A stretch of 64,000 nucleotides of DNA from Bryobacterales bacterium. Lineage in GTDB: Bacteria; Acidobacteriota; Terriglobia; Bryobacterales; Bryobacteraceae. Below the pieces are notes generated by a model. It ran no database searches. It saw only the letters and a list, made by a program, of their open reading frames with translations, and was not told the DNA's origin. Below, one piece after another: positions 8,711 to 17,202 of this stretch. The position numbers and the translations under genes are program-made. Positions within the stretch are counted from its first letter, which is position 1. Every line of letters starts with the position of its first letter. The DNA is taken from contig JADZGD010000122.1 of assembly GCA_020854055.1 (NCBI GenBank), positions 20,409-84,408 of the forward strand, in the 5' to 3' direction.

Positions 8711-8813
8711 TTCCTCGCACCCTGATGTGAGTGCCGCTTTTTAATTTGAAAAACTCGTTCCTTGAATGGCAGCGCTCCATTATACTGATGGCTCACAAGA
8801 TTGTGATGTTTGC

Positions 8814-10097
8814 ATGAAAGACAACGACACACTGCCGTACGGCGCTTCGGTGACTCCGGCGCTGAACTCCGACCGGTTTAATGGTTTCTTTTCTAAAGGG
8901 AAAGACTGGGAGTGCGGTAAACACAGCCTGACAGACGCCCGCGCAAGAGGCATTTACGAACTGATGGGCGCGGCTCACGACGCCGGTGTGTATCCCTTTC
9001 AGGTACCGCTCGAGAGCCGCTCGGGACCTTGGGTACAGACGGGCGGCCGGCGTCTGATGATGCTGTCTTCCTACGACTATCTCGGATTGATCGGCGACCC
9101 GCGCGTTGACGAAGCAGCCATCGAAGCGGTGAAAAAGTACGGTACTGGTACCGGTGGGGTACGCTTGCTGACGGGAACCATCGACCTGCACCGGGAGATG
9201 GAGCGGGAACTAGCGGCCTTCAAAGGGATGCCGGATTCGGTGTCGTTCACCTCCGGTTACCTGGCTAACCTGGCGGTGATTGCCGCCCTGTTGACGCCGC
9301 AGGACCGGGTGGTGATGGATGCGCTGTCGCACCGCAGCCTGGTGGATGCCTGCCGGTTGGCGGGAGTGCAGATTCAGCGCTTTCGCCACAATGACGCGAA
9401 CTCACTCGAAGAGGAGCTGAAAGCGCCCAACAAGGCGCGGCGGACGCTGATCGTCTCCGATGGCGTCTTTTCGATGGATGGCGATATCGGTATTTTGCCC
9501 GAGCTGGTCGCGCTCAAGAAGCAGCACGGCTGCTTTCTGATGATGGATGAATCCCACGCCACCGGCGTTCTGGGGAACAGGGGGCGGGGCACAGACGAAC
9601 ACTTCGGAATTCCGGCCGAAGAGGTAGATATCTGGAGCGGATCCTTGGCCAAGGCCATTCCCTCGAACGGCGGCTTTGTCGCCGTCAGCCGGCAGATTGC
9701 CATCTATCTGGAGCATGCCGCGGCACCCTTCATCTTCTCGGCGGCGCTCTGCCCGGCGGCGGTGGCGGCCGTGCGCCAGACCCTGGTGATTCTTGGCCAG
9801 GAGCCGGAACGGGTGGAGCGTATCCGGCGTAATTCGGAACTGCTGCGCAATGGGCTGAGGGAGCTGGGTTACGATGTGGGCAACTCCGAAACCGCGATCA
9901 TTCCGGTGATTTTTGGCGGCGAGCCGGCGGCAGCATTCTTCACCGCGCGGCTCAAAGAGCAGGGTATCCTGGTGACACCCATCCTGTTCCCCGCCATACC
10001 GCAGGGCACGGCCCGTTTGAGGCTGTGTGTAACGGCGGCGCACACCGAAGACGACCTGGGTTTCGCCCTCGACGTGTTCAAAAAACTTCGCCCCTGA
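8814..10097 (+). CDS. alpha-oxoamine synthase family enzyme (serine palmitoyltransferase/KBL/BioF type)
   Basis: A 427-residue PLP enzyme that would condense an acyl thioester with an amino acid, losing CO2. PLP-site residues are visible: H173 (ALSHRS), D245 and H248 (MMDESHATG), and the Schiff-base lysine K280 (SGSLAKAIPSNGG). The YGTGTGGVRLLTGT stretch and the C-terminal RLRLCVTAAHTEDDL are characteristic of the family. An N-terminal extension of about 55 residues precedes the YPFQVPLE segment, as in serine palmitoyltransferases. The start is the ATG at 8814, about 27 nt after a TATACT hexamer (8781-8786). The adjacent reductase supports a sphingolipid or 3-ketosphinganine-like role. BioF or KBL function is less likely because no biotin or threonine genes adjoin. 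Confidence 0.8.
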   Translation: MKDNDTLPYGASVTPALNSDRFNGFFSKGKDWECGKHSLTDARARGIYELMGAAHDAGVYPFQVPLESRSGPWVQTGGRRLMMLSSYDYLGLIGDPRVDEAAIEAVKKYGTGTGGVRLLTGTIDLHREMERELAAFKGMPDSVSFTSGYLANLAVIAALLTPQDRVVMDALSHRSLVDACRLAGVQIQRFRHNDANSLEEELKAPNKARRTLIVSDGVFSMDGDIGILPELVALKKQHGCFLMMDESHATGVLGNRGRGTDEHFGIPAEEVDIWSGSLAKAIPSNGGFVAVSRQIAIYLEHAAAPFIFSAALCPAAVAAVRQTLVILGQEPERVERIRRNSELLRNGLRELGYDVGNSETAIIPVIFGGEPAAAFFTARLKEQGILVTPILFPAIPQGTARLRLCVTAAHTEDDLGFALDVFKKLRP

Positions 10098-10103
10098 CCG
10101 GCA

Positions 10104-11087
10104 ATGGCGGTCCTGGTAACCGGCGCCAGCGGGTTTCTCGGCGGCAGACTGGTGGAGATGCTGGCGGCCGCCGGAGAAACGGTGCGGGTGTTTGCCCGCC
10201 CCACGGCCGACCTCGGCAGGCTGGCCACCCTGCCGGTTGAGATCCTGCGCGGCAGCTTTGTGGACCAGGCTGCGGTGTGCCGCGCCACCGCGGGCGTCGA
10301 ACGGATCTACCACTGCGCCGGCTGCTCCACCGACTGGGCTCCCTGGAGCCGCTTTGAACAGGCGAACATCCGGGCGGTAGAGGCCCTGCTCGCGGCGGCC
10401 AGAAATGCTACGAAGCTCGAGCGCTTCCTGCATGTCAGCACCAGCGACGTGTACGGCTATCCGGCGGAAGCGTGCGATGAATCGGCTCCCACCGTGGATA
10501 CGGGTCTACCTTACAACCGGTCGAAACGCGCGGGTGAGATGCTGGTTTGGAGGGCAGCGCGGGAGTGGGGGGTGCCGGTGACCGTGGTACGTCCGGCATC
10601 CATTTACGGGCCGCGCGGAACGGCATTCACCTCTGATATCGCCAGTCACCTCCGGCGCGGCGCCATGGCGCTGATCGATCACGGGCACTCCCGCGCCGGC
10701 CTAGCCTATGTGGACAACGTGGCGGAGGCGATGATGGCGGCGGCGGTTTCGCCAGCGACGCTCGGGCGCGCCTACAACCTTGCGGACGGAACCGGAGTTA
10801 CCTGGCGCCGTTACGTGGATCGGCTGGCAGCGGCCTTAGGCGCGCGGCGGGTGCGGCTGAGTCTCCCCTCGGCGGCGGCGCTGCAACTGGCACGCGGGAT
10901 GGAGGCGGTCTACCGTAGTTTGTCTCTGCGGGGCAGGCCGGTACTGACACGTCACGCCGTGTACATACTCTGCCGCGATCAGGAGTATCCCACTACGCGG
11001 GCCAAGGCCGATTTCGGATTCACCCCCCGCATCGAGTTCGAAGAAGGGTTGCGGCGGTCGGCCGAGTGGCTGCGGGGATCCGGGTAA
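10104..11087 (+). CDS. NAD-dependent epimerase/dehydratase-family SDR, possible 3-ketosphinganine reductase
   Basis: A 327-residue extended short-chain dehydrogenase. The Rossmann motif VTGASGFLGG is at residues 5-14, the catalytic serine region (VSTSDVYG) at 111-118, and the YxxxK pair at Y137 and K141 (YNRSK). It follows the alpha-oxoamine synthase by 6 bp and is surely co-transcribed with it. In Caulobacter, 3-ketosphinganine is reduced by a protein of this epimerase-like family encoded near serine palmitoyltransferase, so the pair suggests a ketone reduction after acyl-amino-acid condensation. That role is inference; a sugar epimerase or sterol-dehydrogenase-like activity would give the same motifs. 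Confidence 0.8.
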   Translation: MAVLVTGASGFLGGRLVEMLAAAGETVRVFARPTADLGRLATLPVEILRGSFVDQAAVCRATAGVERIYHCAGCSTDWAPWSRFEQANIRAVEALLAAARNATKLERFLHVSTSDVYGYPAEACDESAPTVDTGLPYNRSKRAGEMLVWRAAREWGVPVTVVRPASIYGPRGTAFTSDIASHLRRGAMALIDHGHSRAGLAYVDNVAEAMMAAAVSPATLGRAYNLADGTGVTWRRYVDRLAAALGARRVRLSLPSAAALQLARGMEAVYRSLSLRGRPVLTRHAVYILCRDQEYPTTRAKADFGFTPRIEFEEGLRRSAEWLRGSG

Positions 11088-11095
11088 GGCGGCCC

Positions 11096-11767
11096 TCAGC
11101 GGCGCTTCACCGCCAGCGAGACTCCGTCTCCCACCGGGATCAGACTGAGATCGACACGGCTGTCCTGATGCAGCGCGTCATTGAAGGCCCGAATGGCCAG
11201 CGTACCGGACTCCTGGTCCTCCGGGTCGAGCACCTGGCCGTGCCACAGCACGTTGTCGATGGCGATCAGCCCTCCCGGGCGAATCAGCTGCAGTACCCGC
11301 TCGTAGTAGTTGGCGTAGTTCTCCTTGTCGGCATCGATGAAAGCGAAGTCGAAGCTCTCCCGGCGGCCGGAGGCGAGCAGTTCATCCAGTGTTTCGAGAG
11401 CCGGCCGCAGGCGCAGGTCAATTTTCGACTCCACCCCCGCCTCGCGCCAGTAGCGCCGCGCGATGTCGGTCCAGGTCTGATTGACATCGCAGGCCACCAC
11501 GCGTCCGTCGGCCGGCAGCGCCAGGGCAGCACACAGGGAACTGTAGCCGGTGAAGACGCCGATCTCGAGCGTCCGGCTGGCGGCAATGGCGTTGAGCAGC
11601 AGGCGCATCAACTGGCCAAATTCCGGGCTGATCTGCATGTGCGCCTGGGGCATGGCGGCGGTTTCCTGCCGCAAGCGGCCGAGGATCTCGGGCTCGCGCA
11701 ATGACACCGAGCGGATGTAGCCGGCAAAGTCGCCGTGAAGCGCGATCCGATTCTTTGGCCTGTCCAT
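11096..11767 (-). CDS. class I SAM-dependent O-methyltransferase (caffeoyl-CoA OMT type)
   Basis: A 223-residue cation-dependent O-methyltransferase of the CCoAOMT/catechol-OMT family. The SAM motif LEIGVFTGYSSL is intact, as are the metal-binding DADKENY and the IAIDNVLWHG segment typical of the family. The likely substrate is a catechol-type phenolic; nothing nearby defines it. Its ATG faces the divergent sulfatase start with only about 20 bp between them, sharing a TTATAA palindrome that can serve as a -10 element in both directions. It converges with the SDR gene with 8 bp between stops. Confidence 0.88.
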   Translation of the reverse strand: MDRPKNRIALHGDFAGYIRSVSLREPEILGRLRQETAAMPQAHMQISPEFGQLMRLLLNAIAASRTLEIGVFTGYSSLCAALALPADGRVVACDVNQTWTDIARRYWREAGVESKIDLRLRPALETLDELLASGRRESFDFAFIDADKENYANYYERVLQLIRPGGLIAIDNVLWHGQVLDPEDQESGTLAIRAFNDALHQDSRVDLSLIPVGDGVSLAVKRR

Positions 11768-11772
11768 ACTGT

Positions 11773-11780
11773 CTTATAAT
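11773..11780. promoter_or_regulatory. shared -10 element between divergent start codons
   Basis: Only 20 bp lie between the ATG of the O-methyltransferase (11767, leftward) and the ATG of the sulfatase (11788, rightward). In that gap TATAAT occurs at 11775-11780 on the plus strand, 7 nt before the sulfatase ATG, and the overlapping palindrome TTATAA (11774-11779) lies 6 nt before the methyltransferase ATG. Transcripts from such boxes would begin at or next to the start codon. No Shine-Dalgarno is seen for either gene. Confidence 0.5.
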
Positions 11781-11787
11781 GCCAGCC

Positions 11788-13170
11788 ATGATGGGATCTT
11801 CGCTGAACCGCCGGTCTTTTCTACGCGCAACCGTGGGCGCCATGGGCGCCGCCACGCTTGAGGGAGCTGCCAGGCGGCCGAACATCGTCATGATTCTGTG
11901 TGACGACTTAGGCTACGGAGACCTGCACGTTTACGGATCGAATCTGGAGACTCCCAACCTGGACCGGATGGCGGCTGAGGGAACGCGGTTCAATTCGTTC
12001 TATTCGGCCAGCCCGGTCTGCTCCCCGTCGCGGGCCGCGCTTCTTACGGGCCGCTATTCGACACGAGTGGGGGTTCCCCGCGTGTTGTTCCCCAAAGACA
12101 CCGAGGGACTGTCGCTGGACGAAGTGACGATCGCCGATACGCTGAAGAAAGCCAACTACGCCACCATGTGCGTGGGTAAGTGGCACGTGGGCCACACGGC
12201 GAAATACCTGCCGACCGCGCGCGGCTTCGACGAGTATTTCGGGATCCCCTACAGCAACGACATGACGCCGCGCCCGCTTCTGCACAACACCACCACGATT
12301 GAGGAGCCGGCAACACTCGAGACGCTGACGCCGCGCTACACCGAACAGGCGGTGCGATTCATCGAGCGCTCCCGGAACAAACCGTTTTTCCTCTACATGC
12401 CGCATACCTACCCGCACATTCCGCTGGCGGCCTCGCCGCGGTTTCGCGGCAAGTCCAAGGCCGGGTTATATGGCGACGTGGTGGCCGAGATTGACTGGAG
12501 CGTGGGAGAGGTTCTAAAGACGCTCAGGGACAACCAGTTGGAACAAAACACGCTGGTAATGTTTTCCAGCGATAACGGCCCCTGGTTCCAGGGCAGTCCC
12601 GGACGCCTTCGCGGACGCAAGGGTTGGACCTACGAGGGCGGCATGCGGGAGCCTTTTATTGCCTGGATGCCGGGACGCGTGCCCGCCGGCAGGGTGAGCG
12701 AGACAGTGGGGTCGCTGATGGACATCCATCCCACCGCGGCGAAACTGTGCGGCGCGCCACTGCCCGCCAAGCCGCTGGACGGGATCGACCTGTGGCCCGT
12801 GATCAGCGGGAAAGTGAGCAGCGTGGAGCGGGAATTAATGATCTATTTCGACCACTGGAACGCCCAGTGCGCGCGGTGGAAAAACTGGAAGCTGCACGTG
12901 GCGCGCTACAACACATTCGCCTACGGCCCGTCGCCCTCTGCCGGACGAATCAATCTGCCGCTGGCCAGGCCCGAGTTGTACAACCTGGAAAACGACGCCG
13001 ATGAAAGCTACGATGTGGCCAATGAGCACCCGGACATCGTCCGGCAGATGACCGCCCGGCTGGAGCAGTTGCTGAGCGGCTTTCCCGGAGAGGTTCAGAC
13101 GGCATGGGCCGAGACCAAAGCTCGCGCCTCGAGTGGTTCAACCGGCGCGCTGCCGCGAGCCAAGCCGTAA
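11788..13170 (+). CDS. exported type I sulfatase (arylsulfatase family)
   Basis: A 460-residue sulfatase, secreted to hydrolyse sulfate esters, probably on polysaccharides or glycans. The N-terminus has a twin-arginine motif (NRRSFLR) followed by a hydrophobic Ala/Gly segment, so Tat export is expected. The metal ligands open the fold (ILCDDLGYGD) and the active-site box SPVCSPSRAALLTGR carries C78, which a formylglycine-generating enzyme elsewhere must oxidise. SSDNGPWF provides the second metal-site cluster. I start at the ATG at 11788 because TATAAT ends 7 nt upstream; ATGs at 11779 and 11791 are also in frame. It is followed by an oligogalacturonate-lyase-like gene, consistent with attack on sulfated or acidic polysaccharide. 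Confidence 0.9.
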   Translation: MMGSSLNRRSFLRATVGAMGAATLEGAARRPNIVMILCDDLGYGDLHVYGSNLETPNLDRMAAEGTRFNSFYSASPVCSPSRAALLTGRYSTRVGVPRVLFPKDTEGLSLDEVTIADTLKKANYATMCVGKWHVGHTAKYLPTARGFDEYFGIPYSNDMTPRPLLHNTTTIEEPATLETLTPRYTEQAVRFIERSRNKPFFLYMPHTYPHIPLAASPRFRGKSKAGLYGDVVAEIDWSVGEVLKTLRDNQLEQNTLVMFSSDNGPWFQGSPGRLRGRKGWTYEGGMREPFIAWMPGRVPAGRVSETVGSLMDIHPTAAKLCGAPLPAKPLDGIDLWPVISGKVSSVERELMIYFDHWNAQCARWKNWKLHVARYNTFAYGPSPSAGRINLPLARPELYNLENDADESYDVANEHPDIVRQMTARLEQLLSGFPGEVQTAWAETKARASSGSTGALPRAKP

Positions 13171-13207
13171 CGGAAACCGGCGTCCAACTGGGATATGCTG
13201 TTCTCAA

Positions 13208-14314
13208 ATGCAATCAGCTCATCGATGGTTTTTGTGCCTGCTCCTGCCGTTGGCGGTCTACGCCTCTGATGTGGGCAAAGATTGGGGTATTGAACGAACT
13301 TCGCGCATCGACCCGGTTACCGGAATCCGGGTTTGGACGATGACGGCGAACAAAGGTGTGGCCCACACACTCTACATTCACTTTCCGAATTTCACCCGCG
13401 ACAGCCGTTACCTGTTGTTCACGTCCGATCGCAGCGGATCGAACCAGATCTACCGGGTGGATCCCGCCTCGGGACACGTGGTGCAGTTGACCGATGTGCC
13501 GGGCATCGGCACGATTCAACTGGCGCCCGATCCGGTGAATCCCCGCCGCATTTATTACATGCGGAATGACGACGTGATCGCGCTCGACGTGGAAGATTTC
13601 TCCGAGCGCAAAGTGGGCACCATCCCGCCGCCGCACATGGGTGGTTATAACCAGCCGACGGTCTCCGGCGACGGCAAGTGGATCAGCGTTGGACGCCAGA
13701 TTGCCGCCAAGACCTGGGAGGTCGGCGTGATGAACACCGCCACCGGCGAGTACAAATCGCTGGCGCAGCCCGGATTTCACATTGGCCATGTGCAAATCAG
13801 CCCTACCGAGCCGGTGGTGTTCTTCGTATGGGAGACCGGCGGTTATGCTCCGCAGCGAAGCTGGCTGGTGAATCTGGATGGCACCAACATACGCCCGTTT
13901 TACCAGCGAACGAAGCGCGAAGACTGGTTCACCCCGTTAAAGGAGTGGGTGACGCACGAAGCCTGGATCCAGGGCACCGGCGAGATGACCATGATCAACG
14001 ACCGCGTCGGGTTGATGATCGTCAACACCAACGGAACCTCGCGGCTGGTGCGCGAGGGCAGCTACTGGCACGCGCAGGCGCGGCCCGATGGAAAATATGC
14101 CGTGATGGATGACTTCGACGGCCGTCTCTGGCTCACCGATACCACCACCGGGAGTACCAGGGTGCTCGCTACCGGGCTGCGGAAGCACGGAGCCCCGCAC
14201 CTGCATCCCAGCTTCGACTGGGCCGGCCGCTATGTGGTGTTTAACCAGACAGATCAGTATCAGGCCGTGGGGCTGATCGATCTCAACGACCTTCGGCCGA
14301 TGCCGTGGCGCTAG
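13208..14314 (+). CDS. secreted beta-propeller protein, oligogalacturonate lyase-like
   Basis: A 368-residue protein with a signal peptide (residues 1-19: MQSAHRW then a Leu/Pro-rich core ending AVYA). The body shows repeated beta-propeller blades with WD40-like PD/TolB signatures (FTSDRSGSNQIYRVD, SGDGKWISVG, RPDGKYAVMDD). It matches the oligogalacturonate lyase family, which breaks unsaturated pectin oligomers by beta-elimination with Mn2+ bound by His and Gln residues. Candidate ligands are in HIGHVQISP, WVTHEAWIQG and GAPHLHPSFD. The ATG at 13208 has no Shine-Dalgarno, but a TATGCT hexamer lies 8 nt before it, so it may also be read from an internal leaderless transcript. It overlaps the convergent esterase by 32 bp. 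Confidence 0.75.
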   Translation: MQSAHRWFLCLLLPLAVYASDVGKDWGIERTSRIDPVTGIRVWTMTANKGVAHTLYIHFPNFTRDSRYLLFTSDRSGSNQIYRVDPASGHVVQLTDVPGIGTIQLAPDPVNPRRIYYMRNDDVIALDVEDFSERKVGTIPPPHMGGYNQPTVSGDGKWISVGRQIAAKTWEVGVMNTATGEYKSLAQPGFHIGHVQISPTEPVVFFVWETGGYAPQRSWLVNLDGTNIRPFYQRTKREDWFTPLKEWVTHEAWIQGTGEMTMINDRVGLMIVNTNGTSRLVREGSYWHAQARPDGKYAVMDDFDGRLWLTDTTTGSTRVLATGLRKHGAPHLHPSFDWAGRYVVFNQTDQYQAVGLIDLNDLRPMPWR

Positions 14315-15479
14315 CCGCATCCTGATATTCGGAACTGACCAGGCGCCCCCCGGCGTCCGTGAGATTGAAGTACCAGGCCCTCGCCGCCGCCGGAATCTCC
14401 GCTGACGCCTGGTGGCGCTTTTCATCGAGCGCGGCGGCAATGGTCTCCCAACACCGCTGCTGCCATGGGCCCTCGTCGGCGGTGTAATTCAACTCCGCTT
14501 TGACAACCGGCACGGACGAGCGGAACGTGACACGGTTCGTGGCAGTGTGAGTGATCCGGATGAGCGGCGGCCGTCCCCTCAGTATGGAATCGGCAAACGC
14601 GTAAATCTCTTCCGGTTTGGCCCCATCCGGGTGGCTGTGCTGCATGCGCACGCGGATCGCCAGCGTGCGAGGGCCTTTCGGCAACCGGTAGGACCTGCGC
14701 AACGACGGCATGGGATAGGCAAAGTCGTTGGTGCCGCTGACCCATAGCATTGGCATTTTCGCGGCGGGCAGGTAAACGGACGGGTCCCACAGCGAGAGCC
14801 ACCGGGAAGCTCTCTGCTCGCCCATGGCCGCGAAGCCCTTCAGCCAGGCCGAGTCTTCGCCCAGGAAACCACATCCGTAAACCGGTATCGCGAGGCGAAA
14901 GCGGCGGTCGATGCCGGCGACGATGGCGGTGAGATAGCCTCCCCAGGAGATGCCGGTCACCCCGATGCGTTTTGGATCCACCTCGGGAAAAGAGCGAATG
15001 AGCGAGTTAGCCAGCACGGCGGCGGCCACCGCGTGGTAGGGCCATTGGTCGGCAACCGGCTGGCCGGTCTGGTTGAATCCACCCCAGCCGGGAGGGCCGC
15101 CGTGGGCCTGGTGCGGCCCGGGTGGATTCCAGAGATGTCTTTTCCCGCCAGCGGACTGGGGCTCGGCGCCGCACGTATCCATCGCGATGGCAGCATAGCC
15201 ACGCCGGTTCCAAATGCGTACCCACTCGGCAAAGGCCGTTCCCCCGCCACCGTGAATCAGCACCATGGCCGGCAGCTTGCGGCCGGCTGGAGCGCCGTAG
15301 TAAGCAAATACGCGGGTAGGCTCCCCTTTCCAGGGTACCGATTGATAGTACAGCGCGCGCACTCCGGCTTCGGCGCTTTCGGCCCGCCACACCCGGGGCG
15401 GGCTGGAGAGTTCCTTCGGGTTCCACGACGAAGCCGCCTGCGCGAGCAGCGGGGCGAGAATTATAGCGGCGAATTTCAT
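14283..15479 (-). CDS. secreted alpha/beta-hydrolase (acetyl xylan esterase / dienelactone hydrolase type)
   Basis: A 398-residue hydrolase with a clear signal peptide (MKFAAIILAPLLAQA). The alpha/beta-hydrolase elements are in order: oxyanion segment LIHGGGGTAFAEW, nucleophile elbow GISWGG (Ser), an acid residue in SGTNDFAYP and the catalytic His in MQHSHPDG. The C-terminal 90 residues form a beta-rich extension, as in cephalosporin-C deacetylase/acetyl-xylan-esterase-type proteins with an added domain. It probably removes ester groups from plant or microbial polysaccharide outside the cytoplasm. Its 3' end overlaps the oligogalacturonate-lyase-like gene by 32 bp in convergent orientation, the largest such overlap in the window. 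Confidence 0.8.
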   Translation of the reverse strand: MKFAAIILAPLLAQAASSWNPKELSSPPRVWRAESAEAGVRALYYQSVPWKGEPTRVFAYYGAPAGRKLPAMVLIHGGGGTAFAEWVRIWNRRGYAAIAMDTCGAEPQSAGGKRHLWNPPGPHQAHGGPPGWGGFNQTGQPVADQWPYHAVAAAVLANSLIRSFPEVDPKRIGVTGISWGGYLTAIVAGIDRRFRLAIPVYGCGFLGEDSAWLKGFAAMGEQRASRWLSLWDPSVYLPAAKMPMLWVSGTNDFAYPMPSLRRSYRLPKGPRTLAIRVRMQHSHPDGAKPEEIYAFADSILRGRPPLIRITHTATNRVTFRSSVPVVKAELNYTADEGPWQQRCWETIAAALDEKRHQASAEIPAAARAWYFNLTDAGGRLVSSEYQDAASATASAEGR

Positions 15480-15533
15480 CGGGTTTCGGTCCTGGCCGGG
15501 TTGCCGCTCACCGCCAAAGCCTTGTAGCGGCCC

Positions 15534-15902
15534 CTACTTCCAACTGCCTTGTTTCAGCCGGGCGAATACCTCGACGTGATCGGCTTCGGTTGGCGGAGGG
15601 CTTACGACGTGCAACGCCACCAACCGGCTGTCCGCCCTCAGCCCGCGTGTTTCGCCCGCCGGAACAAACGCGGTCGTGCCCGCCTGTACATCTTCTTCCC
15701 GCTCTCCGGCAACAATACGCCCCTCGCCCTCGAGCACCACCAACAGCATGTCCACGCCAGGGCGGTGAACGGGAATGAACTGTCCCGGTTCCAGGCAGGT
15801 GAGCACCGCTTTCATGCGCTCGCTACCGCCCAGCATCACGGGATTGAACTTGTTTGGCGTGAATGACGCCACATCGCGATATGACTTCAGGTAGACGGCC
15901 AT
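15534..15902 (-). CDS. small single-domain cupin protein
   Basis: A 122-residue cupin. The two cupin motifs can be traced around residues 40-60 (PGQFIPVHRPGVDMLLVVLEG) and 75-95 (GTTAFVPAGETRGL). One His and acidic residues may bind metal, though the second motif lacks the usual His, so metal binding is uncertain. The function may be sensing or isomerising a small molecule. Its ATG is preceded by TACTCT at 15909-15914 on this strand, 6 nt away, again suggesting a leaderless transcript. A CRP-type palindrome lies 35 bp upstream, between it and the divergent mutarotase gene. Confidence 0.75.
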   Translation of the reverse strand: MAVYLKSYRDVASFTPNKFNPVMLGGSERMKAVLTCLEPGQFIPVHRPGVDMLLVVLEGEGRIVAGEREEDVQAGTTAFVPAGETRGLRADSRLVALHVVSPPPTEADHVEVFARLKQGSWK

Positions 15903-15936
15903 ATCACAAGAGTAGCCGTTCGGCCGCGCGAGGCGC

Positions 15937-15952
15937 TGTGACGCGTGTCACA
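15937..15952. promoter_or_regulatory. perfect CRP/FNR-family consensus operator
   Basis: TGTGA at 15937-15941 and TCACA at 15948-15952 are separated by exactly 6 bases, the canonical CRP site arrangement, with the symmetry extending one more base on each side (TGTGAC/GTCACA). It lies 35 bp before the cupin ATG and 41 bp before the mutarotase ATG in the 91-bp divergent region. A cAMP-CRP-like or other CRP/FNR-superfamily regulator could control either gene. The regulator is not in this window, so its identity and direction of control are unknown. Confidence 0.6.
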
Positions 15953-15993
15953 AGATTATTCCGGCCATGCCAATTCCGCGCAATAATCGACGC

Positions 15994-17160
15994 ATGATCC
16001 GCTATCTTCCGGTATTGGCGTTGGTGCTGACCGCCATCGGCTGCCAGCATGGCTCTGAGTTCCAGGCTCGCAACCTGGGCACGAAGGTGAACGGGGAGCC
16101 TGCCGTATCCCTCAGCCGCGCCCGATCCGGCAGTAGCTCCCGGCCGCAGATTCTGGAGGCCGTGGTTCTACCCGGACGCGGAATGAACATCTATCAGATC
16201 CGCGCCTGGCTGCCTGGCAAGGGCGAGATCGGCCTGTTATTCTCGCCGCCCGTCGAACAGGCGCCGAAAGTGATGCCCGACAGCCTGGCCGCGGACCCGT
16301 TCGGCAACGCCTCATTCGGCTACGGAGGAGCGATTCTGGCGCCCTTTGCCAACCGTATCCGGGGCCGCCTGTCGGGCGACGGCAAGAGCATCGAGACCAT
16401 GATCGGCGGCCATCCGGTCGCGCTGCCGGCGAACTTCCACGGCAAGAGCCCGGGGGCCGAAGTTCATTCCATGCACGGGCTGATTTTGCGGAGCCCGTTC
16501 ACGGCGATCCGGTTGGCCGCCGGCAATTCCGAGGCATCGGCCACCGGAACGCTCGATGCCGCAGACTTTGGAGGCCACTGGCCCTCCCAAACCCGGTTGA
16601 CGGTAAAGGCAGTGCTGCGCGACAACTCGTTCGGCTTCACGGTGACGGCAAACAACGTTGGAGACGAAATTCTGCCGGTGGGCATCGGCTGGCATCCCTA
16701 CTTCGTCCTTCCCAGTGGCAAGCGTGACCAGGCGCGGCTGCGCATTCCCGCTGAGCAGCGCGCCTTGACGGATAACTACGACAACGTCTTCCCCACCGGA
16801 CAGGTCGTGCCCGTCGCCGGCACCGAATACGATTTTGCCGGCCTGGCCGGAGCCCCGCTCGGCAAGCTGTTCCTCGATGACTGTTTCCTGACCATCGAAA
16901 AAGATGCCCGCGGCAGGGCGGTAGCCGAGATCATCGACCCGGCGGCCCGCTACGGCCTCCGCATTACGTCGCTCTCCCCCCAAATCACCGCGTACCAGGT
17001 TTACGCCCCGGTGGATAAGGCCTTTATCGCCCTGGAGCCGCAGTTCAATCGCGCCGATCCGTTCAGCCACATATGGAACAGCAACAACACCGGCATGGCA
17101 ATGCTGAAACCCGGCGCTACGGTCACCTACGCCGTCGAACTGGAACTGTTTGTCCCCTGA
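15994..17160 (+). CDS. exported aldose 1-epimerase (mutarotase)
   Basis: A 388-residue galactose-mutarotase-like protein, interconverting alpha and beta anomers of aldoses. Residues 1-17 are a signal segment ending LTAIGC, which fits a lipoprotein box, so it is probably a lipoprotein. Active-site segments are visible: HSMHGLILRSPF (His), GIGWHPYF (second His) and LEPQFNRADPF (the Glu base). The start is the ATG at 15994, giving a clean lipoprotein signal; an upstream ATG would add nine residues. An AATAAT hexamer lies 6 nt before this ATG. An extracytoplasmic mutarotase fits with the neighbouring exported sugar-processing enzymes. Confidence 0.85.
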   Translation: MIRYLPVLALVLTAIGCQHGSEFQARNLGTKVNGEPAVSLSRARSGSSSRPQILEAVVLPGRGMNIYQIRAWLPGKGEIGLLFSPPVEQAPKVMPDSLAADPFGNASFGYGGAILAPFANRIRGRLSGDGKSIETMIGGHPVALPANFHGKSPGAEVHSMHGLILRSPFTAIRLAAGNSEASATGTLDAADFGGHWPSQTRLTVKAVLRDNSFGFTVTANNVGDEILPVGIGWHPYFVLPSGKRDQARLRIPAEQRALTDNYDNVFPTGQVVPVAGTEYDFAGLAGAPLGKLFLDDCFLTIEKDARGRAVAEIIDPAARYGLRITSLSPQITAYQVYAPVDKAFIALEPQFNRADPFSHIWNSNNTGMAMLKPGATVTYAVELELFVP

Positions 17161-17202
17161 TCGGCGACGGCTGCGATAGAATGCGCGCTTTGGAGGAGAA
17201 TC

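Noticed and set aside
8655..8712. tRNA-like stretch (GGGTAGCTGAATGGGTA and following)
   Set aside because: The D-arm resemblance is superficial; there is no T-loop (GTTCGA), no acceptor stem pairing and no anticodon arm.
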